Shown here: piece by piece, positions 1 through 6,048 of the stretch
Position numbering within the stretch: the first letter of the stretch is position 1
How the letters are laid out: every line of letters begins with the position of its first letter
Assembly: GCA_025362155.1 (NCBI GenBank)
Contig: JANYHX010000267.1
Location: forward strand, 1 to 6,174
Direction: 5' to 3'
DNA from: Gallionella sp.
GTDB lineage: Bacteria; Pseudomonadota; Gammaproteobacteria; Burkholderiales; Gallionellaceae
DNA: 6,174 bases
The notes under the pieces: generated by a model
What the model was told of the DNA's origin: nothing
What the model saw: the letters and a program-made list of their open reading frames with translations, nothing else
The model's database searches: none
Position numbers and translations under genes: made by a program

Positions 1-113
1 GCCGCATCTCTTAATACATCATTATTAGATGAGGCTTTCCGCCACAACGGCAAGGCAACAAAAAGTGCTGCGATCAGCAATAATGCTGCGCAGAGTGTCC
101 AGAATAAAATCAT
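1..113 (-). CDS. ccmI: Cytochrome c biogenesis protein CcmI, N-terminal part (cut by window edge)
   Basis: Reading the minus strand from the ATG at 113-111 gives 37 codons and then runs off the left edge with no stop. The peptide begins MILFWTLCAALLLIAALFV, a hydrophobic first membrane helix of about 22 residues. It is followed by a short basic stretch (LWRK) and then NNDVLRDAA, which matches how CcmI proteins start. In this family the N-terminal helices anchor the protein in the inner membrane, and a periplasmic TPR domain (outside the window) holds the C-terminal end of apocytochrome c for the CcmF-CcmH lyase. The start overlaps the ccmH stop in an ATGA junction, so it is probably translated by coupling; I see only a weak upstream Shine-Dalgarno. 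A separate ccmI, rather than the CcmH-CcmI fusion of E. coli, fits the short CcmH here. The identification rests on the short N-terminus plus position. Confidence 0.82.
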   Translation of the reverse strand, partial: MILFWTLCAALLLIAALFVALPLWRKASSNNDVLRDA

Positions 114-589
114 GTCTCTAAATCTTTCAGGGAGTCTTTCGGGGGGTTGAGCAGAGCGTCGGCGCGTTGCGCTTCTTCGGCGGACAGTTGATTTTCCGGA
201 ACGGAATTTTTACGTTTGCGCAATTGAAATACCAGGCCAATCAAGCCTAATAACAGCAACGCAAACGGGCCGTACCACAGCAGCAGGGTATAACTTTTCA
301 CTGGCGGGTCAAACAGCACAAAATCACCATACCGGGAAACCAGATAATCGATAATTTCCTGATCGGTTAAACCCTTCTTCATTTGCTCACGCACTTCGCG
401 GCGCAAATCCTCGGCCAATCCTGAGCGTGAACTCGCCAGCGATTCATTTTGACATACCAGACAACGCAGGTTTTGCGCCAAGGCTACCATGCGTTTTTCC
501 AGCACGGGATCTTCAGCAAGATCTTTTGCTTCACCTGCGTAGGTAAAAGTTGGCAACAAACAGAGCAGCACTATTAACAAATATTTCAT
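110..589 (-). CDS. ccmH: Cytochrome c maturation protein CcmH (apocytochrome thiol reductase, lyase subunit)
   Basis: This 159-residue protein has a Sec-type signal peptide (about residues 1-18, likely cleavage after TYA). A compact periplasmic domain carries the family motif LRCLVCQNESLASS with Cys43 and Cys46, and a membrane helix spans about residues 102-123 (LLLWYGPFALLLLGLIGLVF), followed by basic RKRK and a short polar cytoplasmic tail. CcmH reduces or resolves the CXXCH cysteines of apocytochrome c together with CcmG, and forms the heme lyase with CcmF and CcmI. The length fits the short CcmH form (CycL type) found where ccmI is a separate gene. The start overlaps the ccmG stop (ATGA at 589-586). 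The nearest Shine-Dalgarno-like GGAG (601-604) is 11 bases away, longer than ideal, so coupling to ccmG is likely. Both catalytic cysteines are present, so the call is firm. Confidence 0.96.
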   Translation of the reverse strand: MKYLLIVLLCLLPTFTYAGEAKDLAEDPVLEKRMVALAQNLRCLVCQNESLASSRSGLAEDLRREVREQMKKGLTDQEIIDYLVSRYGDFVLFDPPVKSYTLLLWYGPFALLLLGLIGLVFQLRKRKNSVPENQLSAEEAQRADALLNPPKDSLKDLET

Positions 590-1113
590 TTCGCTTGCAA
601 CTCCGCAACCAATGGAAGGATGGTTTTTTGCAAGCTTTCATGTGTAACCGCGCCAATCTGCTTGTAGCGAATGATGCCTTGCTTGTCGATGACATAGGTT
701 TCGGGAACACCGTACACGCCATAATCTATCCCGATGCGGCCATCAGTATCAGACACACTTAAAACGTAAGGGTCGCCACCATGCCGTAGCCACTCCTCAC
801 CGTCTTCGCGTTTATCTTTGTAATCTACCCCATAAATCGGCACGATATTCTGGCTTGCCAGCGCCATCAGAACAGGGTGTTCCTCCCGGCAGGATACACA
901 CCAGGACGCCCACATGTTGAGCAGCCAGACTTTCCCCTTCATGTCCTGCGACGAAAATTGTTTGGCAGACTCGTGCAGCTGGGGCAATGTGAATGCAGGG
1001 GCTGGCTTGTTTATCAGCGGTGATGGAACTTCATGTGGGTTCAATCCCAAACCAACATACAGAAAGCCCGCCAACATCACAAAAATCACAAACGGCCAGA
1101 GGAATCTCATCAT
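586..1113 (-). CDS. ccmG: Thiol:disulfide interchange protein CcmG/DsbE (membrane-anchored thioredoxin)
   Basis: This 175-residue protein has an N-terminal uncleaved anchor helix (about residues 4-23) and a periplasmic thioredoxin-like domain. The active site WASWCVSCREEHP places the redox cysteines at 72 and 75. The GVPET stretch at 135-139 supplies the cis-proline loop and the glutamate region typical of CcmG. The family motif of hydrophobic residues around NMWASWC is intact. CcmG receives electrons from DsbD or CcdA (neither gene is in the window) and keeps apocytochrome CXXCH thiols, or the CcmH disulfide, reduced. It starts in the ccmF stop (ATGA overlap at 1113-1110). Two ATG codons stand in tandem (1113-1111 and 1110-1108), so Met1 versus Met2 cannot be decided. 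I see no strong Shine-Dalgarno before either, which points to coupling with ccmF. Confidence 0.96.
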   Translation of the reverse strand: MMRFLWPFVIFVMLAGFLYVGLGLNPHEVPSPLINKPAPAFTLPQLHESAKQFSSQDMKGKVWLLNMWASWCVSCREEHPVLMALASQNIVPIYGVDYKDKREDGEEWLRHGGDPYVLSVSDTDGRIGIDYGVYGVPETYVIDKQGIIRYKQIGAVTHESLQKTILPLVAELQAK

Positions 1114-3134
1114 GAGGACTTGCCCGCTGACGCAAGAACACCACCTGCAGACCCAGTCTCATTGCTTACCAGGGACTCATTACTTATACGACTCACCTTT
1201 TTACTGTTGATACGATAACGACGATCACTCATAGCCAAAACTCCGCCCAGTGCCATCATCAGGCATCCAACCCATATCCAGTCCACAAACGGCTTGTAAT
1301 AGACTCGTATCGACCAAGCGCCTTCCGACTCCGGAATTGCTTCCCCCATGGAAACATACAGGTCTCGGAATAAGCCGGTGTCGATTGCGGCTTCAGTCAT
1401 CGGCGCACCTGAAGCGTTGTAACGGCGCTTCTGCGGGACCAGTTCAGTCACTCGCTTGCCATCCCTGGTGACAGTGAAATGCGCCGCTATCGCCATATAG
1501 TTTGGGCCTGTAATGTCGCTTACGCCGTCAAATCGAAATACATAGCCGCCCGCATCCACCGTGTCACCCACATTCATGCGGACATCACGCTCCGTTGCAT
1601 AACCCTTCACCACAGTCACTCCGATGATGAATATCGCCACGCCGAGATGCGCAAACTGCATACCGTAGTAGCTCAAACTTTGACTACGCACACGTTGCAT
1701 GAAGCTCCCGCTCCCGCTCCAACGTTGCTGCAAACTCACTATCAGCGAAGCGATAACCCAGAACGACAGTAGCAAACCAAAAGCAATCATTGGTGTCCAG
1801 TGATTGAACACGAATGGCAACAACACCGCGAGGATAGCTGCACCGGCAAAACCCCAGCGAACGCGCTTGGCCAATTCCGGCACGCTAGTCTGCTTCCAGC
1901 GCGCCAGCGCGCCCAAGCCCATCATCAATACCGCCAGCGCCATCAGCGGGACGAACACTGCTTCGAAATAGGGTGGCCCTACCGAGAGTTTGCCCATGCC
2001 TAGCGCATCCATGAATAGGGGATACAGCGTGCCGATGAACACTGAGGCTGCGGCAACCGACAGCAACACGTTATTCGACAGCAACATCGACTCGCGCGAG
2101 ACCATGTCGAACTTGCCGCCCAACCCGATCTTGGGCGCGCGCCAGGCGAACAGCAGCAGCGACCCGCCGATTACCACAGTCAGAAAAGCCAGAATGAATA
2201 CTCCGCGCTTGGGATCGGTTGCGAACGAGTGCACCGAGGTCAACACACCGGAACGCACCAGGAAGGTTCCCAGCAAACTCAGGGAAAATGCGGCTATTGC
2301 CAGCAATACTGTCCAGCTCTTGAATGCGCCGCGCTTTTCGGTCACGGCCAGCGAATGGATCAGCGCCGTGCCAACCAGCCAAGGCATGAAGGAGGCGTTT
2401 TCCACCGGATCCCAGAACCACCAACCACCCCAGCCGAGTTCATAGTAAGCCCACCAGCTGCCCAACATGACTCCCGTGGTCAGAAATGTCCAAGCCACTG
2501 TAGTCCAGGGACGCGACCAGCGCGCCCAAGTAGCATCCAGCTTGCCTCCCAGTAGCGCGGCGATGGCGAACGCAAACGCGACCGAGAAGCCCACATAACC
2601 CATGTACAGCATCGGCGGATGTATCACCAGCCCTGGGTCTTGTAACAAGGGATTCAATTCTTGCCCATCGACTGCAGCAGGCAATAAACGATCAAATGGA
2701 TTTGAGGTAAGCAGCATGAACAATATAAAGCCTACCGCGATCCATCCCATTACACCCAAAACACGCGCGACCATTTCTTCCGGTAAATGCCTGCTGAAGG
2801 TAGCGACTGCGGCGGTCCAAATTGACAATATGGTTACCCACAATAGTAACGAACCTTCGTGTCCACCCCATATCGCGGCGAAGCGATATTGCAGGGGCAG
2901 CCCGGAATTGGAGTGTTCGGCTACGTACAACACAGAAAAATCATTATGGAGAAAAGCATTGGCCAATATTGCAAACGCCAGCGCTACAAATACCAATTGT
3001 CCAAATGCCAATGGGCGCGCAAGGCTCATTAATACCGAGTTATTACGGGCTGCACCGAATATGGGTAAAACGCCCAGAGACAAAGCCACAAAAAGTGCGA
3101 TGATTAATGAAAAATGACCAAGTTCTGGAATCAT
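1110..3134 (-). CDS. ccmF: Heme lyase subunit CcmF (heme ligation to apocytochrome c)
   Basis: This 674-residue polytopic inner-membrane protein belongs to the heme-handling-protein family. The tryptophan-rich WWD segment is at about 234-253 (GWGGWWFWDPVENASFMPWL). The flanking histidines for WWD-bound heme are visible as H172 (VIHPPML) and H302 (SVHSFATDP). Two further histidines fit the axial ligands of the transmembrane heme b: H260 (GTALIH) and H496 (QFAHLG). They line up with E. coli H173, H303, H261 and H491, as I recall those numbers. A large periplasmic loop lies at about 510-610, followed by a last helix at about 616-634. CcmF takes heme from holo-CcmE and ligates it to apocytochrome c with CcmH and CcmI. 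It begins 18 bases after ccmE, behind a good Shine-Dalgarno. It is somewhat longer than E. coli CcmF (about 647); the extra length is partly a polar, Ser-rich C-terminal tail (about 641-674) with a small internal repeat. Confidence 0.98.
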   Translation of the reverse strand: MIPELGHFSLIIALFVALSLGVLPIFGAARNNSVLMSLARPLAFGQLVFVALAFAILANAFLHNDFSVLYVAEHSNSGLPLQYRFAAIWGGHEGSLLLWVTILSIWTAAVATFSRHLPEEMVARVLGVMGWIAVGFILFMLLTSNPFDRLLPAAVDGQELNPLLQDPGLVIHPPMLYMGYVGFSVAFAFAIAALLGGKLDATWARWSRPWTTVAWTFLTTGVMLGSWWAYYELGWGGWWFWDPVENASFMPWLVGTALIHSLAVTEKRGAFKSWTVLLAIAAFSLSLLGTFLVRSGVLTSVHSFATDPKRGVFILAFLTVVIGGSLLLFAWRAPKIGLGGKFDMVSRESMLLSNNVLLSVAAASVFIGTLYPLFMDALGMGKLSVGPPYFEAVFVPLMALAVLMMGLGALARWKQTSVPELAKRVRWGFAGAAILAVLLPFVFNHWTPMIAFGLLLSFWVIASLIVSLQQRWSGSGSFMQRVRSQSLSYYGMQFAHLGVAIFIIGVTVVKGYATERDVRMNVGDTVDAGGYVFRFDGVSDITGPNYMAIAAHFTVTRDGKRVTELVPQKRRYNASGAPMTEAAIDTGLFRDLYVSMGEAIPESEGAWSIRVYYKPFVDWIWVGCLMMALGGVLAMSDRRYRINSKKVSRISNESLVSNETGSAGGVLASAGKSS
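1156..1196 (-). repeat. Short imperfect direct repeat in the ccmF 3' end
   Basis: On the plus strand, gtctcattgctta (1156-1168) and gactcattactta (1174-1186) match at 11 of 13 positions with an 18-base period, and a degenerate third gactca begins at 1190. On the coding strand this gives the adjacent hexapeptides SNESLV and SNETGS in the CcmF cytoplasmic tail. The period is a multiple of three, so the repeat is neutral to the reading frame. It lies beyond the last membrane helix, where the protein is expected to be disordered. It may be simple slippage or the edge of a small dispersed repeat family; one copy set cannot decide this. Confidence 0.5.
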
Positions 3135-3140
3135 GTCAGG

Positions 3141-3146
3141 CTCCTC
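3141..3146 (-). promoter_or_regulatory. Ribosome binding site of ccmF
   Basis: GAGGAG on the minus strand ends 6 bases before the ccmF ATG (3134-3132). It sits in the 18-base gap after the ccmE stop, so ccmF, unlike the ATGA-coupled genes, has an independent and strong initiation signal. It also fixes the start. Confidence 0.85.
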
Positions 3147-3152
3147 AGTTAA

Positions 3153-3635
3153 TTATTTAGTAACAGTTACAGGCACATTCCGAGGCATAGCAGCTGAATC
3201 AGCCGCATTTGCCGCTTGCGCTTTCTTCAAGGCATCGGCTGCTTCTGGCGGCATGTAATTTTCATCATGCTTGGCAAGCACTTCTTCAGCACGCATCACA
3301 CCATTATCTCCCACTGCACCCTGGGCAACTACTCCTTTGCCTTCCTTGAATAAATCCGGCAGGATGCCTTTATACACGACGGGAATACTTTTGTGCGTAT
3401 CGGTAATCACGAAATTTACCGTTAAACCATCATTTTCACGCTTTACACTACCCTCTTCGACGAGGCCGCCAATACGGAAGCTGCGCCCGTTAGGGACTTC
3501 CTTGTTAAAGACCTGGGTAGGGGTGAAGTACAGATTGACATTTCCCCCCAGCGCATTGAGCACCAAGCCTACCGAAGTGGCTACCCCGGCGACGGCAATG
3601 GCGATGAACATAAATCTTTTCTGGCGTGGTTTCAT
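3153..3635 (-). CDS. ccmE: Periplasmic heme chaperone CcmE
   Basis: This 160-residue protein has an N-terminal basic stretch (MKPRQKR), one signal-anchor helix (about 8-29) and a periplasmic beta-barrel (OB-like) domain with the family segments LYFTPTQV (35-42), FRIGGLVEEGSV (53-64) and IPVVYKGILPDLF (84-96). The heme-binding motif HDENYMPPE gives the covalent heme ligand His123 and the axial Tyr127, equivalent to His130 and Tyr134 in E. coli. The C-terminal tail (about 132-160) is Ala-rich and flexible, as usual. CcmE receives heme from CcmC-CcmD and passes it to CcmF after release by CcmAB. The HxxxY form marks the standard System I type, not the CxxxY variant of archaea and some bacteria. 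The start overlaps the ccmD stop (ATGA) and is preceded by a full AGGAGG. Confidence 0.97.
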   Translation of the reverse strand: MKPRQKRFMFIAIAVAGVATSVGLVLNALGGNVNLYFTPTQVFNKEVPNGRSFRIGGLVEEGSVKRENDGLTVNFVITDTHKSIPVVYKGILPDLFKEGKGVVAQGAVGDNGVMRAEEVLAKHDENYMPPEAADALKKAQAANAADSAAMPRNVPVTVTK

Positions 3636-3832
3636 GCGGAATCCTCCTCGCTAATACTTGTTTTGGTGTCATCCCCTGCGTTACGCATCAGGCGCACCTG
3701 TTGCAAAGTAATTTTTCGCTTGTGTTTGACCATCGCGATCTCAATCGCAAAAATGAGCAATGCAACCGCATAGGAGCCAAACCAAACATAGGTAAGAGGG
3801 TTTTCCCTCATCCAGACATCCAGGCTAATCAT
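3632..3832 (-). CDS. ccmD: Heme exporter subunit CcmD (small membrane protein)
   Basis: This 66-residue protein has a single membrane helix (about 14-34, YVWFGSYAVALLIFAIEIAMV). It is followed by a basic stretch (KHKRK, 36-40) and a polar, acidic C-terminal tail. A short N-terminal segment, one helix and a basic cytoplasmic side, placed between ccmC and ccmE, are the hallmarks of CcmD; the family has little other sequence conservation. CcmD bridges CcmC to the CcmAB complex and is needed to release holo-CcmE. Its start overlaps the ccmC stop and its stop overlaps the ccmE start, both as ATGA. The length is within the usual range for the family, and the DDTKTSISEED tail is simply variable. Call based on topology and position. 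Confidence 0.9.
   Translation of the reverse strand: MISLDVWMRENPLTYVWFGSYAVALLIFAIEIAMVKHKRKITLQQVRLMRNAGDDTKTSISEEDSA
3643..3648 (-). promoter_or_regulatory. Ribosome binding site of ccmE
   Basis: A complete AGGAGG on the minus strand lies 7 bases before the ccmE ATG (3635-3633), inside the end of ccmD. It is the strongest Shine-Dalgarno I see in the operon. It suggests high translation of CcmE despite the ATGA overlap. Confidence 0.88.
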
Positions 3833-4584
3833 TTTTCACCTCCGGCAAAATCAGCAATCCCCGGTAATTGGGTAACCCAAGCCGCATTTCGTTCTCGCTC
3901 GAGAATAATGCTACGCACTCGCGCCAATACCACTGCAATGGCATACAACCAGCAAGCTGCCAACATGGTAAAAAGTGCCTGCTGCATCGCAACATGCATG
4001 GTAGTCCCGCTAAATTTGATGGTCGAGCCCTGATGCAGGGTATTCCACCACTTCACCGAAAAATAGATGATCGGTACATTCACTGAACCCACGATGGCGA
4101 GCAGAGCTGCGGCGCGATCAGCCCGGCGTGGATCATCAATCGAGGCGTGTAATGCAATAAAGCCCAAATAAAGAAATAACAGGATAAGCTCGGAAGTCAA
4201 TCGGGCATCCCACATCCACCACGCCCCCCACATCGGCTTGCCCCACAGCGCACCCGTCCACAATGAAATGAGGGCGAACAGTGCCCCTGTCGGAGCGATC
4301 GCGGTAGCCATCATAGCCGACAAGCGGGTATTAAAAATCAAGCCCAAAGCCGCATAGCCTGCCATGATGAGGTAAAGGAACATGGAGAGAATAGAAGCAG
4401 GGACATGGATGAACATGATGCGGTAAAACTCGCCTTGCTGCGCATCCGAGGGCGCGACAAAAAAACCGATGTACAAGCCGATAGCAAACAGGATCGCGGC
4501 AGAAAACGCGAACCATGGGATCATTTTTCCGGCCAAGCCGTAAAAGGTGGTAGGTGCGGCATATTTGAACCAGTTAATTGCCAC
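3829..4584 (-). CDS. ccmC: Heme transporter/loading protein CcmC
   Basis: This 251-residue inner-membrane protein has about six helices and belongs to the same heme-handling family as CcmF. The WWD segment WGKPMWGAWWMWDARLTSEL is at 114-133. The two axial heme ligands are His60 (MFIHVPAS) and His184 (NTLHQGST), at the same numbers as in E. coli CcmC as I recall them. CcmC binds heme at its periplasmic face and attaches it to CcmE, with CcmD as partner. The start codon is GTG (4584-4582), giving MAINWFKYAAP. An in-frame TGA stands immediately upstream (4587-4585), and GGAG at 4591-4594 is 6 bases away, so GTG is both the only upstream option and well placed. A nearby ATG (4588-4586) is out of frame and meets a stop after four codons. 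The gene follows ccmB by 19 bases. Confidence 0.97.
   Translation of the reverse strand: MAINWFKYAAPTTFYGLAGKMIPWFAFSAAILFAIGLYIGFFVAPSDAQQGEFYRIMFIHVPASILSMFLYLIMAGYAALGLIFNTRLSAMMATAIAPTGALFALISLWTGALWGKPMWGAWWMWDARLTSELILLFLYLGFIALHASIDDPRRADRAAALLAIVGSVNVPIIYFSVKWWNTLHQGSTIKFSGTTMHVAMQQALFTMLAACWLYAIAVVLARVRSIILERERNAAWVTQLPGIADFAGGEK
3839..3843 (-). promoter_or_regulatory. Ribosome binding site of ccmD
   Basis: GGAGG (extending to GGAGGTG, 3837-3843) lies 6 bases before the ccmD ATG (3832-3830), within the last codons of ccmC. It supports the chosen start of this small gene. Confidence 0.82.
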
Positions 4585-4590
4585 TCATCA

Positions 4591-4594
4591 CTCC
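4591..4594 (-). promoter_or_regulatory. Ribosome binding site that fixes the GTG start of ccmC
   Basis: GGAG on the minus strand is 6 bases before the GTG at 4584. Because an in-frame stop directly precedes the GTG, this site decides that ccmC uses a GTG rather than an ATG start. Confidence 0.75.
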
Positions 4595-4603
4595 ATTAAA
4601 TGT

Positions 4604-5287
4604 TTATTCCATCGAAATACGTAAAGCCTGCGCAGTCACCCATGGGGTGAACACCAAGGCCAGCACTAATAAAGCACCCAATAAAGACAAATGGGACACT
4701 ATACTTAATCCACTCGATATTGCATCAACCGCACCTGCGCCAAAAATCAGCACAGGAATGCACAATGGCAATACCAATAGCGACAATAACACACCGCCTC
4801 CGCGCAATCCCAGTGTTAACGCTGCACCTATTGCACCCAGCATGCTGAGTATGGGCGTTCCCAACAACAAGCCAAGGATCAATACACCCAGTGCCTGCAC
4901 CGACATATCGAACTGTAAACCCAATACCGGCGCCATCAACACCAGGGGTAAGCCCGACACCATCCAGTGTGCCGCCATTTTACCCAGAACCAGCATGGAC
5001 AAAGACTGGGGCGCCAACATCATCTGCTCCAGCGTGCCATCCAGATAGTCAGCCGAGAACAATCTCCCCAGTGACAACATCGAAGCCAGCAACGCTGCCA
5101 CCCACAATACGCCTGGAGCCATTTTACGCAGCATGCCCAATTCCGGCCCCACACCCAACGGAAACAGGCTGACCACCATTACGAAAAAAACCAGCGTGGT
5201 CAGTACATCCGCGCGGCGACGCATTGCCAATATTAAATCGCGCCGTATCACCAGCAGCAGTAAATCAAGCATGCTGGATTTCTTCAT
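4604..5287 (-). CDS. ccmB: Heme exporter ABC permease CcmB
   Basis: This 227-residue protein has about six hydrophobic helices and the CcmB family segments LFPLGVGPE (41-49), APGVLWVAALLASMLSLGRLF (57-77), DGTLEQMML (83-91), MAAHWMVSGLPLVL (104-117) and LRGGGVLLSLLVLPLCIPVLIF (160-181). The ending ALRIS is also typical. CcmB is the membrane subunit that pairs with the ATPase CcmA; the complex acts with CcmC-CcmD to release heme-loaded CcmE. The start is uncertain: the ATG at 5287 has only a distant AAAAGG (11 bases away), and Met6 (5272) would give a 222-residue protein closer to the E. coli length of about 220. No other start codon lies between 5287 and the upstream in-frame stop at 5320-5318. 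It follows ccmA after 40 bases. Confidence 0.96.
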   Translation of the reverse strand: MKKSSMLDLLLLVIRRDLILAMRRRADVLTTLVFFVMVVSLFPLGVGPELGMLRKMAPGVLWVAALLASMLSLGRLFSADYLDGTLEQMMLAPQSLSMLVLGKMAAHWMVSGLPLVLMAPVLGLQFDMSVQALGVLILGLLLGTPILSMLGAIGAALTLGLRGGGVLLSLLVLPLCIPVLIFGAGAVDAISSGLSIVSHLSLLGALLVLALVFTPWVTAQALRISME

Positions 5288-5327
5288 TACCGAATAACCT
5301 TTTTTACGACCTTTGCTTCAGGAATTA

Positions 5328-5942
5328 TCATGATAGGGAGACAGTGCGCATTTCCGTCCCGGCCACATGCAGCGGTTGATGGGTGGTAAAAATCACCATT
5401 CCCTGCTGAGCCAGATGTTCCCCAATTAATTCCTGAATCAAGCCCACCGCTCCGACATCCAGCGCAGTCAAAGGTTCGTCAAGTATCCAAAACGTGGCAT
5501 CACTAACCAGCAAGCGTGCCAGCGCTACACGTCGACGCTGGCCTTGCGAAAGCACCTTAGTAGGCAACATTTCCCGGCCACGCAATCCCATGCGCCGCAG
5601 GGCGATCATTGCCTCTTTCTCTTCAAGCTCCACTCCGGACAATCCGGCCGAAATGCACAAGTTTTCCAACGCGCTCAACTCATCCTTAATCGCGTTCAAA
5701 TGTCCGAGGTACAGCATCTCGGCATAATAATCCTCGTCTAGTTCGCGGATACTTTCACCACGCCAGATAATATCGCCCTCATCGGGCCTTAAAAAGCCAC
5801 ATAAGGTACGCAACAAACTGGTTTTGCCGCTGCCATTCACGCCTTGTACCTGCATGATTTGGCCTGGTTGCAAATTAAAACTCAACCCGGAAAACAAACG
5901 ATGGTCACCGCGACTACAAGCAAGATTGCTGACTTCCAGCAT
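5328..5942 (-). CDS. ccmA: Heme exporter ABC ATPase CcmA
   Basis: This 204-residue ATP-binding subunit shows a Walker A GVNGSGKTS (34-42), ABC signature LSQGQRRRV (131-139), Walker B FWILDEP (151-157), D-loop TALD (159-162) and the H-loop histidine H188 in TTHQP. At the Q-loop position it reads LGHLNAIKDELSALENL (79-95), so the glutamine found after GH in E. coli CcmA is a leucine; as I recall, other CcmA proteins also lack it. The length is near the family norm of about 205. With CcmB it uses ATP hydrolysis to free holo-CcmE from CcmC-CcmD. It is the first gene of the operon. The ATG at 5942 is the only start, because an in-frame TAG (5957-5955) lies just upstream with no GTG or TTG between. 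The Shine-Dalgarno is poor (an AGG about 13 bases away). Confidence 0.97.
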   Translation of the reverse strand: MLEVSNLACSRGDHRLFSGLSFNLQPGQIMQVQGVNGSGKTSLLRTLCGFLRPDEGDIIWRGESIRELDEDYYAEMLYLGHLNAIKDELSALENLCISAGLSGVELEEKEAMIALRRMGLRGREMLPTKVLSQGQRRRVALARLLVSDATFWILDEPLTALDVGAVGLIQELIGEHLAQQGMVIFTTHQPLHVAGTEMRTVSLS

Positions 5943-5973
5943 GAAGAAGGAAACCTAAATTTGACAGCGGGAG

Positions 5974-6003
5974 ATTATATACGATTGCGTCCGACACTGA
6001 CAA
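5974..6003 (-). promoter_or_regulatory. Probable sigma70-type promoter of the ccm operon
   Basis: On the minus strand, TTGTCA (6003-5998, five of six bases of the -35 consensus) and a perfect TATAAT (5979-5974) are separated by 18 bases. Transcription would start near 5967, leaving a leader of about 25 bases before the ccmA ATG. It is the best promoter-like sequence in the only sizeable intergenic gap, at the head of a co-directional operon. The prediction is by motif only. Confidence 0.72.
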
Positions 6004-6012
6004 TGTACGTCA
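5998..6012. promoter_or_regulatory. Small dyad overlapping the -35 box (possible operator)
   Basis: The plus strand reads tgac (5998-6001), seven bases, gtca (6009-6012), so two perfect four-base arms form an inverted repeat covering the -35 hexamer. A further TTGAC on the minus strand is at 6028-6024, 15 bases above the one at 6013-6009. It does not match the FNR half-site pattern (TTGAT-N4-ATCAA). The arms are short, so chance is a real possibility; the position is what makes it worth recording. Confidence 0.25.
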
Positions 6013-6048
6013 AATGGGCTCCAGTCAACAAACCATACTTTACTTTAA

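Noticed and set aside
2071..2424. Same-strand 117-codon open frame inside ccmF
   Set aside because: It lies wholly within the well-supported CcmF frame, including the WWD region. Its peptide is Arg/Gly/Ala-rich with no membrane or domain pattern, as expected of a frame shadow.
1990..3117. Long plus-strand open frames opposite ccmF (1990-2445, 2229-2555, 2602-3117)
   Set aside because: They are antisense shadows of a conserved membrane protein gene. Their peptides are low-complexity, rich in Ser, Thr, Pro and Asn, with no recognisable domain.
3869..4599. Short open frames overlapping ccmC on either strand (for example 4331-4516 minus, 4405-4599 plus)
   Set aside because: They are out-of-frame shadows of CcmC, whose WWD motif and heme histidines establish the true frame.
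4578..5048. 156-codon plus-strand open frame opposite ccmB
   Set aside because: The peptide is rich in Asn, Thr, Pro and Ala and mirrors the Leu/Gly codons of CcmB. It has no family resemblance.
5326..5335. TATCATGATA palindrome as a transcription terminator after ccmA
   Set aside because: The arms are only five bases long and AT-rich, with no U-tract downstream, and the operon clearly continues into ccmB.
5961..5966. Perfect plus-strand TTGACA as a -35 box for a divergent promoter
   Set aside because: No acceptable -10 hexamer lies 16-19 bases downstream, and no plus-strand gene follows. It overlaps the minus-strand start region by chance.
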